DNA of 64,000 nucleotides from Utricularia gibba (lineage: Eukaryota; Streptophyta; Magnoliopsida; Lamiales; Lentibulariaceae). The notes beneath the pieces are model-generated. The model saw only the letters and a program-made list of their open reading frames with translations. It did not search any database and had not been told where the DNA came from. The translations under genes were made by a program, and so were the position numbers. Shown here piece after piece: positions 12,491 through 24,419 of the stretch (the first letter of the stretch is position 1; the number at the start of each line of letters is the position of its first letter). Where the stretch lies: positions 744,001 to 808,000 of the forward strand of contig NEEC01000018.1 of assembly GCA_002189035.1 (NCBI GenBank), in the 5' to 3' direction.

Positions 12491-12950
12491 AAACTCATTT
12501 AAGAGAATTCTAAAAACCACAAATAAAATGACACAAAATCAATTATCAAAAACATTTTCGTTTTTATGATAAAACAAAAATATGGATAACACGGCTTTAA
12601 TTCACCATGATCCATCCATCCATCCATCATTATTTTAATAGACACCGAAAACGTAAAAAATAAAAAAATAAAAGGGGGGGGGGGGGGAAGAGGTTGAGTG
12701 GGTTGGTTAGGTAAGAAAAAGGGGAAGAGGAATAGGATGTTAGTGCAGAAACACGGGGAGGGCGGACACATGCGCCAGATCCAGATGCAAAAAATGAGAA
12801 ACGGGCACACAAAAAAAGTTAGATAGACATCCCATCCCATTCCATCCTCCAAAAACACCCCTCGTGGCCCCCCCCACATGGCTTATTATCATTTCCCCCC
12901 AAAAGCGGATAGATTGATGCCAACCACACTTACACATTCAAACTCCACAC
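12491..12950. other. Spacer with a 14-base poly-G tract
   Basis: There is no supported gene. A run of 14 G residues lies at 12674-12687, and a CCATCCATCCATCCAT short tandem at about 12612-12628. A purine-rich strand runs through 12700-12790. The open frames on the minus strand here are low-complexity shadows of these tracts. Confidence 0.6.
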
Positions 12951-12953
12951 TAA

Positions 12954-13199
12954 GGTCATCTTTATTCATGTTCGGAAATAATGACGTGGATATATATTTT
13001 TAATATTTAAATTTTTTAACATTAATATAGTCAACTTTTTGATTTCCGAAAACCATATTTGCGTAAACCCAATTTCCGCTGGAAAACTCAGCTGCTCTTC
13101 CATTTATTTTGTTTCCGGAAATGAATGTAAAAAAAGTGAAAACCTATTTATTTCATTTTATGTGGAATTGTATGTTTCCCAACATTAATAAAGATGCCC
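12954..13199. mobile_element. Tourist-like (PIF/Harbinger) MITE, 246 bp
   Basis: The ends are terminal inverted repeats: GGTCATCTTTATTCATGTT on the left, and GGGCATCTTTATTAATGTT as the reverse complement of the right end (17 of 19 match). The element is flanked by TAA on both sides (12951-12953 and 13200-13202). This is the 3-bp target duplication typical of PIF/Harbinger elements. There is no coding capacity. Internal sequence repeats CGGAAAT-type words. Confidence 0.82.
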
Positions 13200-13202
13200 T
13201 AA

Positions 13203-14881
13203 TAACATGTGTGCTGTGTGCACACCCTAAACTATTGCCATCATCCCCAACATGCACCATCTCATAACCTTCAACTCAAATAGCTGTCACATGTCACCAC
13301 CATCTTATTCTGCTTTTCACATTAATCTTTATATGAGGAGAATGATTGTTGATGGTTTATATTAAAACTAAGGATTTTAAAATAAAATAATTAAATATCT
13401 AAAAAATTATAAATAACTAATAATTTGTTAGATTCACGCATGCTAATCCGACCCATCAGATAATTAATTTCAACATTTTAAACATATTGAAACCATAGGA
13501 AAGTTTCAAGTTTTGCTTTTATTTCATTTAATTTCTTGATTTCATGGATTATCATTTGTATATATATATTTAATTAATAAATATATTTGGTAGTCGAGAT
13601 TTTTTTCTCTTGATGTACCCAAGCATTGAACCCAATGAAGAAATGTAGCACTAGAAATTGGCAAGTTGAGACATGATGGGTTTCTTTTTAATTTAAAATT
13701 GTGTTTCAAATTATGTAAAATAAAATCAATTTGATATTGTAAAATAGTTTTGTAGGATAACATAAAATTATATTATAAAATTTATTAAAATAAAATATAT
13801 TATATTTTTTAATATTATGATATAAATGTATTGTTAGAATAGACTACGAGTTAATACCATAATTTTTCTTATTAATCTTTGAAACATAAATTCAAGAAAT
13901 TCAATAACTTATAAAATTAATCATAAAATCTAAATTTTTGTTTATATAGAACGATTAAATATTAGAATTTTAAAAAATTAAAAAAAATCACTTCAAAAAT
14001 TAATAAAACAGAATAGGCAGATTTATGGGTAGTGGTTGCTCACCTTGTAATTAATTTCCATTTTAAGATATCAAATATTAGTTATGTTGCAATATATGGG
14101 TGAATATCAAAATGCCTTACTTTTGTTTCAAAAATTGAAGATTTTTACCACGTAGTTTAAATCTTATGTTTGATTTCGTATTGTGCCATATTTTAATATA
14201 TATTATTTAGTTTATAAAAATACATTACATATTCATTTATATCTTTCTGATCAAATAAAAAAATATTCAGATATGATTTATTGCGTCAATCATAAATAAA
14301 ATCATTTATTGAAAATTCAATAGGATATTTTTAAATAATTCTAGAAAATAAAAATAGTCTGAAATTGTTTATTATATTATGAATTATTAACTTATATGAT
14401 ATTCATTTTTTAAATATATTATTCAATTCAGAAAATTTAATAATTACTCAATCAAATTACAAACAACATATGACAAAAATTATCAATTTTCAAAATAAAA
14501 TAGCATTAATTGCAAAATGTCCCAAATTCACACACAGGTATAAACATGAACTTGCAGTATGGTAACCTTAATCACTATTTGGGTGCAATAGATGGACTTG
14601 TTATTTGGTATTCACGAATGGATGTATTAGAAAATTGGACATTTAACATGAAATATGTGATAAAAATAAAAATCAGATATTTTTAATTAAAAAATTTTGA
14701 CGACGGAAGAAAGGAAAATGATCTAGATAATTTAAATATTTAGTTTTAAATAGAAAATGTGGATATCTTTAAACAAATTAGTGACGATTTAACCATTTAA
14801 TATTAAAAGTTGAGAGATTATAAAGCTTGAATTTTGCGTCCCGCAAACACTTCCGTTGCATCGAATTTCAGAAAGGATTTC
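13203..14881. other. AT-rich intergenic spacer
   Basis: About 1.7 kb with no gene that I can support. Frames are closed by frequent stops. The last 100-200 bases presumably contain the promoter and 5' UTR of the gene starting at 14922, but no core element stands out. Confidence 0.65.
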
Positions 14882-15010
14882 ATGCTTTTGTGGCACCTTC
14901 TGGAACATTTTGGGTGCTGCCATGAAAGGGAAAGATCAGGGAAAAGCGCTGGTGGTGGAGGATATGATGGTGTGTTTTCCGACGAGGCCGCATCTGAGAT
15001 TGATGCCTAA
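14882..15010 (+). promoter_or_regulatory. Possible overlapping upstream ORF
   Basis: An ATG at 14882 opens a 42-codon frame ending in TAA at 15008-15010. It is out of frame with the main gene and overlaps its first 89 coding bases. If transcription starts upstream of 14882, initiation here would suppress translation of the main protein. The transcription start is unknown, so this is conditional. Confidence 0.35.
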
Positions 15011-15752
15011 ACCAATTTGCAGTCCGGCGAGACCATCGGAGATCGGACGCCACCGCCGCCGCAACTCCCACCACATGAGGAGCTTCAGCATCGGTGCCGC
15101 AGACGAGAATTTGGAAATATCTGAGCCGTCGTCGCCTAAGGTGACCTGCGCCGGCCAAATCAAAGTCAGGCCACGGCGGAGCTCGTGCAACAGTTGGCGG
15201 CAATCGGTGATGGAGGAGTTCGAGAGAATTCAAAGCAACAGAAAACAGAAGGCACTCAGGTTAATCACGTCCCTACGGAGCCTCCGCCTCGATTTCCGAT
15301 GCTTCGGCGGCGTTCACGAGGCGGGGGTTACTTCCGACGAAGATGAAGAAGACGAAGACGGCGACGGAAGCGATCAGGTTACCGCGGAATCGCGAAAGGT
15401 TTACTCGTTAAATTGGTACATGTTTGTCAAAGAAGAAAAGGATGAAGACGAAACTGATGATTACGATTTCCACGAAAACGATCAATCCTCTGAAACTCAT
15501 GATGAAGTCGTTCCGGCAACGCCACCGCCTCCAAACGCCCTCTTACTCATGCGTTGCCGGTCCGCTCCGGCGAAAACCTGGAAAGAAGATGACGAAACCA
15601 CAAAACAGAAAGCGGAACTATTCAAAGAAGAAAAGGTAGGTAAAAAGGGAGAAGCCGTTAGAATGTCAACAGATGCGGTGGAACAGGCATGGTTGTCTGG
15701 AGGAATCAGAGATATCATCCTTCCAAGGAGCAGAAGTTGCAGAAGATGGTAG
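14922..15752 (+). CDS. Plant-specific acidic protein of the syringolide-induced 14-1-1-like type
   Basis: Intronless 276-aa protein. It resembles a plant family whose soybean member was named syringolide-induced protein 14-1-1; the biochemical role is unknown. Visible blocks: SSPKVTCAGQIKVRP (about 70-84), a basic patch (about 43-47), NSWRQSVMEEFERI (about 90-103), a highly acidic run of Asp/Glu (about 139-148), YSLNWYMFVKEEK (161-173), and the hallmark PPPPNALLLMRCRSAPAK (201-218). It ends in the Arg/Ser-rich RSRSCRRW. An in-frame TTG upstream (14856) would extend the frame by 22 residues, but the ATG at 14922 fits the family start. There is no signal peptide or membrane segment, so it is probably nuclear or cytosolic. 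GC content is clearly higher than in flanking DNA. Confidence 0.88.
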   Translation: MKGKDQGKALVVEDMMVCFPTRPHLRLMPKPICSPARPSEIGRHRRRNSHHMRSFSIGAADENLEISEPSSPKVTCAGQIKVRPRRSSCNSWRQSVMEEFERIQSNRKQKALRLITSLRSLRLDFRCFGGVHEAGVTSDEDEEDEDGDGSDQVTAESRKVYSLNWYMFVKEEKDEDETDDYDFHENDQSSETHDEVVPATPPPPNALLLMRCRSAPAKTWKEDDETTKQKAELFKEEKVGKKGEAVRMSTDAVEQAWLSGGIRDIILPRSRSCRRW

Positions 15753-17338
15753 CCATCAAAGCAAGCTAAAGATGTCATCTTTACTACATGGACTATGATT
15801 ACCCGATCCAGGGTTTCTGGGTTTGTCTGAAACCAGACAAATCGGTTGTTTTCCTTTTTGTGTGTTTCACCCAAGGGACGTGTTTTGCTAAGAACACAAT
15901 CAACTATCCTTCTGTACGGTACGCTTGTTTTGTTCGGAGATAGGGTTGATGAAATTAAGGATTAAATACCATACATGACATGAATATATGTAAAATTCAA
16001 ATATATAATAAACATAAATAACATTATAAAAGATTAGATGTAATTAATTACTAATATTATATATTTGATTATTTTATTTTTATTTTTGGATGTGAGATTG
16101 TTTATATGATTGTAGTTAATACTTAAATCATTAGTTGATCTAATTTTTATCGTTTAAATCCAATACATTTATTTTTTTTTTAACTTAAACTCAAATGAAA
16201 CATAGAATACTACTTTCAACACGAATCTCATCAGCCTCCGTGTGTTGCTGCGCTTGCAAGAAAACGTGCAGACTGATATCACACCACAAAGCATTTGTGC
16301 GCAGGGTGGTTGCAATAAACTCTGGTGTTGGTGTAGATCCAGTGAATCGCAAGTAGAAAGTTGCTTTAAAGCAAGGAAACGAGCGCAAGTGACCAACAGC
16401 TCAAGGACAGGAAGGCAAACCTTCTCGAAGCTTTCTTTACCTTTCTCGATGTCACGTTCAGCACACGGAAACAACATACATTTCCTTTTGCCATAAAATG
16501 AGAAGGAAACATGTATTATCCGTGTCCTATTCCTATACTGCTAACTCAATCAGTCTCCATGCATGCGACCTTCTACAAGTAACCTCAGAATCTCAACTCC
16601 AGCAGCATACCACTGTGACTTAGAACTTACATGGAAGTGCCCCAGAAGTCAAATTAGATTCTGGTTCCAGATGATTTAAGATAAAAATTGTGTTTGATGC
16701 ATGAGTTTGTTTAATTCATAAGTATTAAAAGTTGAATTTATAATTATTAAAAATAAATTACATTATTACTCTTAATAATTACACTTTGAAAGAATATTTT
16801 ATCAAAAATATTCTCTCATATGAATTTCCTTAATTAAGCCAATTTATAATTTTTTTCATCTATTTTAAACATATATTTATTAAATATAATAATATTTTAA
16901 ATATGTATTTACTAAATGAGTCTCCTGGCAATATTGATCCTTATTATTTTAAAAATTTACAAAAATTCCTGCTTATAAAGTTTGGATTAGAAGTATTTAA
17001 GGGTATACAGTAAATTAATATACAAAATGATCTAAATCTTATATTTTATATCATTCGATCAAATCGATAATAAAAAGAATTTAAATAATACAAATTATTA
17101 TATTAATCATGTTTGTCAACGTGTACCTAGAAAATTCATTTAAATATAACAAAATAAATTAAATGCAATTATGTACAAATCCACCTACCAAAGGGAGCCT
17201 TAAAAGCTTAGACAATTGATAGGTAGAAGTATTTAAGATATTTAAGATAAGTATCATTTTATAAGAAATGTTTATTCATAAAGCTCGAACGAAAGTCTGA
17301 AAAAGTTGTTAATACTTTAAGGAAGGCAAAATGCCACA
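15753..17338. other. Intergenic spacer (3' UTR, then unassigned sequence)
   Basis: The first ~200 bases are probably the 3' UTR of the preceding gene. The 16190-16500 stretch is less AT-rich and open in two frames on opposite strands, but neither resembles a known protein. The remainder is A/T-rich spacer up to the first LTR fragment of the transposon nest. Confidence 0.55.
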
Positions 17339-17587
17339 TTAAGATATGCGAATATATGATCTCGTGTCAACATTGCATCATATTTAATTGCTTACTTAGT
17401 TAGATTTCTTTGTAACTATAAAACTTGTCAAATCGATGCAATGAAAAATTTAATTTTGAAAATGTTAGAGGATTGAAATCAGTTGTATGATGAGTGACCT
17501 ATTTTATTTTAATGGGTTGTGTTATCTAATTAGTGAGAATGTTGTAATGGAGTTAAAGATTTTTTACATGAAAACTTAAAGAGTTTT
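17339..17587 (+). repeat. Left part of the 5' LTR of outer Copia (Copia-2)
   Basis: The first ~130 bases match 30229-30350 in the same orientation. Both contain CGAATATATGATCTCG, ATTGCATCATATTTA, TAGTTAGATTTCTTTGTA and ATCAAATCGATG. The copy at 30229 lies directly after a polypurine-type stretch that follows a Copia polyprotein end, so it is a 3' LTR start. The fragment here is therefore best read as the start of the matching 5' LTR, cut off by the insertion of Copia-1 and continuing at 27733. Confidence 0.55.
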
Positions 17588-17721
17588 CAGGATAAAAGTA
17601 ATAATGAAGAACTCTTTTAATAATATTGAGAGTTATAAGTATATAATGGTTACAATATAAATTTATACATGGAGTATATAATCGTTAATATAGTAGAAAT
17701 AGTCATTACTTTGTCCTCATT
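17588..17721 (-). repeat. 3' LTR of inner Copia (Copia-1), outer part
   Basis: Similar to 27375-27540. Shared stretches are GAAGAACTCTTTTA/AAGAACTCTTTTAG, AATGGTTACAATAT and ATTACTTTGTCCTCATT. Similarity stops at TCCTCATT, where a GGGCTTGTTTGG terminus begins. The LTR resumes near 21170. Relative to the minus-strand Copia this is the 3' LTR. Confidence 0.6.
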
Positions 17722-18087
17722 GGGCTTGTTTGGATCTATGGTGGGAGTCACATTACACTAAACCCATCGTATGTGTAAATTACTTTCACTACCCTTAGCT
17801 ATAAAAGGTTTAAAAAAATAGATCATTCCCAAAACACATCAAAAATCCTAGCAGCTCTACCGATACTTAGCAAGCACTCATCGGCTCCTCATATCAATGC
17901 TCTACGAGGCAATCTTATGCCTTTGACTCCTTTTTAATTTCTTTTTCATTTTTTGATGTATATCTTTCCTATTTTACTTGTTTTCCTGTTTTGTGAGTTT
18001 TATCTTCGGATTCCTTTTGAATTTTCCTGTAATATGTGGTTGATTTCCTTTAATCATTTATGATGTACTAAGGCATCTTAGGATGGA

Positions 18088-18370
18088 CAATTGACAGAAA
18101 CATTTGTAAGGATTTGTGCTGCGGAGGTTAAGAAAGGAAACAGCCCAGGAACTCATTCAAATAAAATTGATTGGAGAAATGTAGTTGTAGAATTTAGTAT
18201 ATTATCCGGTATAACATATACAAGAGATCAACTAAAAAGTTGATGGGCTACTTTAAACAATGTTAGTTAGTCTGGATAAAACTGAAAATAAAGCATCCGA
18301 CTTGGAAATAATTGATGATAGAGCCACAATCAATCCAGATATCAACTGGTGGAAACAAGCCACAACATTA
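18088..18370 (+). pseudogene. PIF/Harbinger ORF1, Myb/SANT-like DNA-binding domain
   Basis: Translation gives FVRICAAEVKKGN, DWRNVVVEF and TYTRDQLKS-WATLNN, with a stop between S and W. This is the pattern of the plant Myb/SANT-like domain (F..IC..E...GN....GW...F....G..Y...QLK..W..L) that PIF/Harbinger ORF1 proteins use to bind transposon ends. Several stops and a shift after LNN make it non-functional. Confidence 0.7.
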
Positions 18371-19900
18371 ATAATAATGGGTAAATTGGGCAACTAGCCC
18401 TCTTACAAAAAGTTTTTTGCTATATAGCTTTATTTTACAAACTTTTGCATAATTGTCTTACTTTATTTATTTATTTTGCTAAACAGCCCTATATAAATAA
18501 ATAAATATATATATATATAACATTTAGATTTTATAATATAAAAATGTTTTATATTATAAACTGTTAAAATATATATAATATTTCAATTTTATATTATTAG
18601 TTTTATGAAAAATTATAATTAATGAAAATTAAAATTTTCAATAAAAAACTATAAAACAAACTTATATATATATATATAATTTATATTTTATAGTATATAA
18701 AATATTTTGATTTTATAATATAAACTGTTATAATATATATAATATTCCCATTTTATACTATTACTTTTATGAAATATTGCAATTAATGAAAACTAATAAA
18801 ATTTTCAATATTCTTAACCAATCATTTTTAATTTTTGCATATTTTTTAAAATTAATTTTAGTTTTATAAAAATATAACAAAGAATTTTTTGGAAGATGCC
18901 TAGTTATCCAATTTACCTTAATAATATTTATCTCTATACTTTTACAAATATTCATTTTAATGGTATCAATTAATTTTAATAAGTATTTTAACTCCATTTT
19001 TAAGAAGACAAGAGGTTTAGTTGGTTCAAGGATTTAGGACCTTTTGTTGAAGAAGAACAATCAGTGATATTTGAAGATTTTGTTGCTATTGGGGAGTATA
19101 TATTCACAATTGCTGGCATTGATACGTTGCCTGATATTGAGATGGAAATAAAAAATCCTGCAAATGATTTTGAAAATTATGAACATTTGGATGAAGCTGA
19201 AACTAATAGCTAACAAAATGGATGAATTGCCTCTCTTGGAAGGGCTTCAAGTGAAATAGGCATGAGAAGAAAACAAAGAGGTAAAGGTAAGAGAAAAGGA
19301 AATGAGGTTGGATCTGAATGCTGGTAAATTTTAGCACAAAAATTAGATAAACGTGCTACGGTTGATGCTGGAGCAAACAAATGGATCAATGCATAGATTT
19401 ATTAAATGGGATGATTGGTGTGGAAGTCGACAATTCATTCTAATTTTAATCATTGAAATTATTTGATAAGAAGTTAAACATACTTGTATTTTTAAAGTTG
19501 AGATCACATGTCTGAAGGTTGGAATGGTTATATAACAAGATAGGTGGAATGTAATTGTTGAAATTTAATTATGTGTCTAAGCCTTAATACTTTTACATGA
19601 ATATGACATGCAATGATGTAATTGTCTTAGAATTTTATTTGTTGTCTTTTGAGAGATTTAAGTCTTATGTATGTGTTTTTCAACTTGAAATGTTTATTTT
19701 GCATAGTTCATTTGCAATATAATTGTTAATAGAAATATCATTTTTTTAATAGGTACTTTAATGATGGCTTGGGAACAATTGATAGATTCACAACGATGTG
19801 ATTTAATAAAATATATTAGATTATTGATTGAACACGCTGCGTATGAAGTCACCTTATATTTAAGATTTGCTAGAGTAAGTAGCAGTATTTCTCAAAATAA
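18371..19900. other. Harbinger internal sequence, mostly non-coding
   Basis: Contains alternating A/T-rich stretches (18480-18960), with two similar blocks of TTTATATTATTAGTTTTATG type about 180 bases apart. A short coding-like relic on the plus strand follows (19020-19330; WFKDLGPFVEEEQS and a Lys/Arg-rich RRKQRGKGKRKGNE). The relic is probably the C-terminal part of ORF1. I see nothing else. Confidence 0.5.
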
Positions 19901-21020
19901 TCATGATTACAGTGGATCACAATAGTTAAAACATATTTTGGAAGGACACTAGAGAGAATGCTACAACAATTTCAAAATATGTCCGCATGCATTCAATAAA
20001 TTATGCCTGTTACAAAATGATTGATATGGGTTGAAACACATAGAGGGTTCTATTCAAAAGCAACTAGTCACTTTTATGCTTATTGTGGGTTTAGGGGTAC
20101 CTCATCGTGGTCCTGTGACTAGAGATCTTAAAAGATCTACATACACAGCACAAAGATCTTTTAAGGATGTATTAAAAACTTCTCTTGCAATATCTCATGA
20201 TTGGATAAGAGATTTTAATGACCCACAACACTCTCATCTATCTATACAAGGAGATACACGATATTGGTCATTTTTAATGACCCATAACACTCTTTGTAAT
20301 AATTTTTTTCAATAACTATTTTTAATCATTACTTCTATAGAATTGCATTGGATGTATCAATGGCACTTACATCCTTACACATATACCATCTGATAAGAGA
20401 AGGCCATAGATAGGAAAAGATGGAAAACCTTCATAAAATATTATGGTAATTTGTGATTTTGATTATAATATCATTTATTACCTAGGTGGCGCAAAAGGTT
20501 CTCAACATTATTCGCATATACTTCAAGAGACTATACAATATAGAAGAAAGAAGTTTCCGATGCCATCAAATGGTACATCCATTTTATAAAATATTTTATG
20601 ATAATATGAATAACATGAATAATTAGTATTATTTTATAAGGAAATATTATCTAGTAGATTTCAGATATTCAAACATGATAGGATTTCTAGCTCCTTACAA
20701 AGGCATGAGTTATCATGTTGCACAGTTTACTAGTGGTTATCATAGCCTTGATGAGCTAATCAACCATCATCATTCGAAACTACAATTGATAATTGAAAGA
20801 ACCATAGAAATCTGGAAAAACAAGTTCAGGGAATAACTTCTATTAGAAGAAATACTGCTATTTTGACGCAAGTAGCACTTGATTAGCTACAATTGTGATA
20901 CGTAATTTCATACGTTTGGTAGATAAGATAGATCCTACGTTTTTGAAAGTAGAAGAATATAGTCAAACAGATGTTGGATCAAGAGCAGTAGTTAGTGTGA
21001 TGAATTGATCCATGATAGAT
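19900..21020 (+). pseudogene. PIF/Harbinger DDE transposase (DDE_4 type), broken
   Basis: Fragments in order along the plus strand: CYNNFKICPHAFNKLC (about 19960), a helical region ending DVLKTSLAISHDWI (about 20170-20215), NCIGCINGTYI (about 20342-20375), ICDFDYNIIYYLGG (about 20453-20495), YLVDFRYSNMIGFLAPYKG (about 20650-20706), and LINHHHSKLQLIIERTIEIW (about 20757-20816). These match the order of a plant PIF-like transposase: C.GAIDGTH with the first catalytic Asp (here CINGT, Asp replaced by Asn), the second Asp in VCDFD, and the later Glu in the VIER region. Stops and frame changes confirm a dead copy. Confidence 0.82.
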
Positions 21021-21169
21021 ACATGGATGCTCTTAGAGATCAAATCTGTCAAGCTATTGTTAACTCTAGAATTGTTCGATGTTGATGCCAATCTTGATTA
21101 TTGGAGAATTTAATAGAAAATAATTTTAATAGAGGATTTTTGTTTATTTTGAATGAAAAATTTAGTTTT

Positions 21170-21244
21170 TCATTTTTCTGTAAATATTTCCGAAATACCT
21201 TAGATGATTCAAATGAGTACTTGCTTGATCATCACATTCTAACA
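21170..21244 (-). repeat. 3' LTR of Copia-1, inner part, with polypurine tract
   Basis: GAAATACCTTAGATGA...GAGTACTTGCTTG...CACATTCTAACA matches 27675-27732. On the minus strand the LTR starts TGTTAGAATGTG right after AAAGAGGAA, a good polypurine tract, which follows the end of the polyprotein. This fixes the LTR border at 21244. Confidence 0.75.
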
Positions 21245-21289
21245 TTCCTCTTTGATGATTCAATTGAAGAACATTTGAGTTATATGTTG

Positions 21290-24200
21290 GGTTCCTCTTT
21301 AACCCTAAGATTTCCCACAGCCTAAGAAAATTGGAAAGAAAGAGGCATTTTGTCAAGATATAAGTTGCTTGCATCTTGAAAGGTATGTATTCTAGCTTGA
21401 TTGACCGACTTTTCTTTTACATATTCTCATAGAAGATGGTACTTAATCTTGATGTGCTTGGTATGCTTGAACATCATAGCATTTTGAGCTATGCTGATGA
21501 TGGATTTCTTGTCAATTATGAGTATGACTTGTTTGTTGATGCTGATGCATAGGTCTTTACATATTTTAATCAGCCATTGGGCATGATTCGTAGCACCACC
21601 ACCAGCACCAGCCATGTATTTAGCCTTTGCAGAAGATTGAGCAATGGTGTTTTGCATTGATGTTCCATGTGAAAGTAGTTGATCCTAGATTGAACAAATA
21701 GTCGATGGTTGAGTTGTAGTTATCTTCGTCACTTACAAAATCAGAGTCCACAAAGCCTTGCAATGAAGGGTTAGTTCATGTTTTGAAGTATAAGGCTAGA
21801 TTAGAGGAAGATTTCAAATACTTGAGGATTTTGCTAGCTATTTCCATAAGTATAATATAAGGTTTGTGCATGAATCTAGATAGATAGGATATTGTGAATG
21901 TAATGTCGAGTCTTGTCGCTATTAGGTATAGCAGGGCTCTAATGAGGTGCTAGTATTCTTGAGAATTGATATTTTCAATTTCATCGTTTCTACATTTTAG
22001 TTTCACTTCCCGAGGAAATGGAATGGTGCTCTCCTTGACTTCTTGAAACCCATATCTGATCAATAAATCCTCAATATATTTTTTTCTAATTCTTAAATAT
22101 GTAGTCTTGGTCCTACAGGATTTCTAGGCTAGGAAAGTATCTGGTTAGGCCTAGATTCACTAGGTCGAAGCGATTTTTCAGTCTAGTTTTTTGTTCTTTG
22201 ATAAGGTTAGAATTGATTCCCATGATAAGGATGTCGTCTACATATAAGGATATGATGACCTTGCCTACTTCGAGGTCGAAAACATAAAGAGCAGTGTCGT
22301 TTTTACTTATGTTATATTCATGTTCAATCAAACAATAATCCATGGTGGAATACCACTCTTTAGGGGATTGCTTTAATTCATAGAGTGCTTTCTTAAGCTT
22401 TCATATCCTATTCTTTCCATCCTTAATTTCATATTTGGGGGGAGGATAAAAATATATATTCGCACGTAACTCTTCATTTAAAAGGTGCATTTGATGTCTA
22501 GGTAATGAAGCTTCCAGTTACTACAGGTAGCTAGGGCTATAATCAATTTAATTGTGTCGAGACAAGCCACTGGAGTGAAGGTCTCATAATTTCTACGATA
22601 CTTTGTCCTTCAAGAATCGGTTGAATAGCCAATGATATATGTTAGAAACCTCCATTTTTTAACTAGTGATTTGTCAGAATCCCTAAGATAATCTTCATTA
22701 TCACTCTAATGATTGCTCTGAAAAGGATAAATTAAATTGTCATCGGATGTATAGTCATGAAATGCATTTTCCATATATTCTTCGATCACTTCTATAGCTG
22801 TCTTGGAATGAACCCAATTGGTGAAATTATGCTCAAATTTTCATCATCTCTGGCATATGGTTAGTCTTCCACAAATTCGTCTGATCCAATGTTAATTGGT
22901 GATACATTCATACGGTCAATTGGGAGGAGTTGAGAAGCTCCCTAGTGCACTTAATTCGTAGGAAGGAAGATTCCAGGTAGTTTGGTAGCTGACTCATTTA
23001 TTTCAGGAATGAAATATTGGTGAGAGTTGTTGAGCAAATCAGCATTGTCTTCTGAAATGTCCTCAATACTTCTTGAATTGTTGTGTTCTCCATTAACTCT
23101 ATTTTTTTCGTTGATAGAGTTTTCCTTATTGTCATCGGCTTGTGAGTCGAGGTCATTGTAAGTGTTTAGGATATTAATAGTAGACATGTCTAAGTCGACC
23201 CTTGTGGTTGTAAAAACTTCCGAAGAGTTTGAGTGACTATGCATATCATGAGGATTATTATTCACTTCTTCATTTTAAGGGAATAGATTGAACATGTTGA
23301 ATATAAGATTTTCATTTATGAGGGAGATGATAGATTCCTTCAGTCAAATCATTTTGACTCATCTACTACAACGTCTTGACTAAGCTTCATTTTGTGAGAG
23401 TTAAGATTTAGCACTCGATATGCCTTGCTAGTAGTGGAATAACCTAGAAATATTCCCATGTCATATTTGGTGTCCAGTTTGGCCCTTAGTTCCTTCGGCT
23501 TGAGAATTCGAATCCGGTTTTTTGTTGAACCAAAGCTCATATGGTGATTTTCTCCTCTTCGCATCTTTTGTAGGTAGGTGGTTGAGGATGTACATAACAG
23601 TGTGTACTAATTCTCCCCAGAATTGTAGAGGTACTTTTTTATCATATATGAGGCATCTTGCCATATTCATAATGGTGTGGCTTTTTCTTTCACAAATCCC
23701 ATTTTGTTGTGGTGTGTATGGCACATAAATTGATGCACTACCCCGTTGACTTCACAGATACTTTTGAATTCAATAAAAGTGTCTTTTTTTCTGTTGTTAG
23801 ATCTCAATATAAATATTTTCGTGCCAATCTGTGCTTCGGCCATGGTTTTAAATATCATGAAGTAGTGCAGCACTTATGATTTTTTTTTGAGGAGATAAAA
23901 TCATGTATATTTGGAGAATTCATTAATAAACAAGACATAGTATCCTCCATTTTTAGGGATATTCATCGAGTCGCACACATCGATAACCATTGTATCAAGC
24001 TTGTGAATCATAGTTCAACTAGTTTTCGAGAATGGCTTTTAGGTTTGTTTGTATTGGAGACAAACACTATAGATCCTCTCCTAATGTGTTAGGTGAGGAA
24101 TGTCTTCAACTCGTCTTTTGTTTTGAAGGGTATTAATGGAGTCATAGTTATGTTAGGCATCCGGAACATAATATATATCATTAAATTTTAAGAATTTCTA

Positions 24201-24410
24201 TGTTATCTCAAAACATACTGATCCATGTCCTTTGACAGATATGCTTTTACCATTAACTATTTGAATGAATTTGTTCGGTAGAAATGAGAATGTATTAAAT
24301 AGAGTGAGATCATTTGTTAGGTGATGGCTATATCCGTTGTCCATCAACCAGACATCCTACCTTTGGAATTCTGTGCAAAATGTGGGTAATGTGTTTTGAC
24401 AAACTGAGTA
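21290..24410 (-). pseudogene. Copia-1 pol remnant: protease, integrase, reverse transcriptase, RNase H
   Basis: Ty1/Copia polyprotein read from high to low coordinates. Protease relic WLMDNGYSHH near 24330-24355 (the usual active-site DSG/DTG reads DNG). Integrase core end YTPQQNGICERK near 23690-23720, then the ILNHLPTKDAKRRKSPYELW stretch. Variable acidic linker at 22950-23270. Reverse transcriptase with SLYVDDILIMG at about 22220-22250. RNase H with SSAKAKYMAG at about 21600-21640. C-terminal ILTKCLFLSNFLRL at about 21320-21355. The enzyme order protease-integrase-RT-RNase H defines Copia. Frameshifts and stops throughout show it is inactive. The hAT element separates it from its gag. Confidence 0.85.
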
Positions 24411-24419
24411 AAGCTCCAC

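Larger units (their letters stand above)
17722..21169 (+). mobile_element. PIF/Harbinger DNA transposon, decayed, inserted in the Copia-1 LTR
   Basis: It begins with GGGCTTGTTTGGAT, close to the GGGCCTGTTTGGA terminus common in plant PIF/Harbinger elements. The SANT-like ORF1 and the DDE transposase ORF2 lie inside on the plus strand, both with stops. I could not find a clear matching right terminus, so the right border is inferred from where LTR similarity resumes. Confidence 0.65.

Noticed and set aside
12499-12937. Hydrophobic minus-strand frames (up to 126 codons)
   Set aside because: They come from the poly-G and pyrimidine-rich tracts and are rich in Phe, Pro and Leu without domain structure.
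16169-16496. Overlapping frames on both strands in the spacer after the 14922 gene
   Set aside because: The two frames shadow each other, neither has a domain, and there is no intron or motif support.
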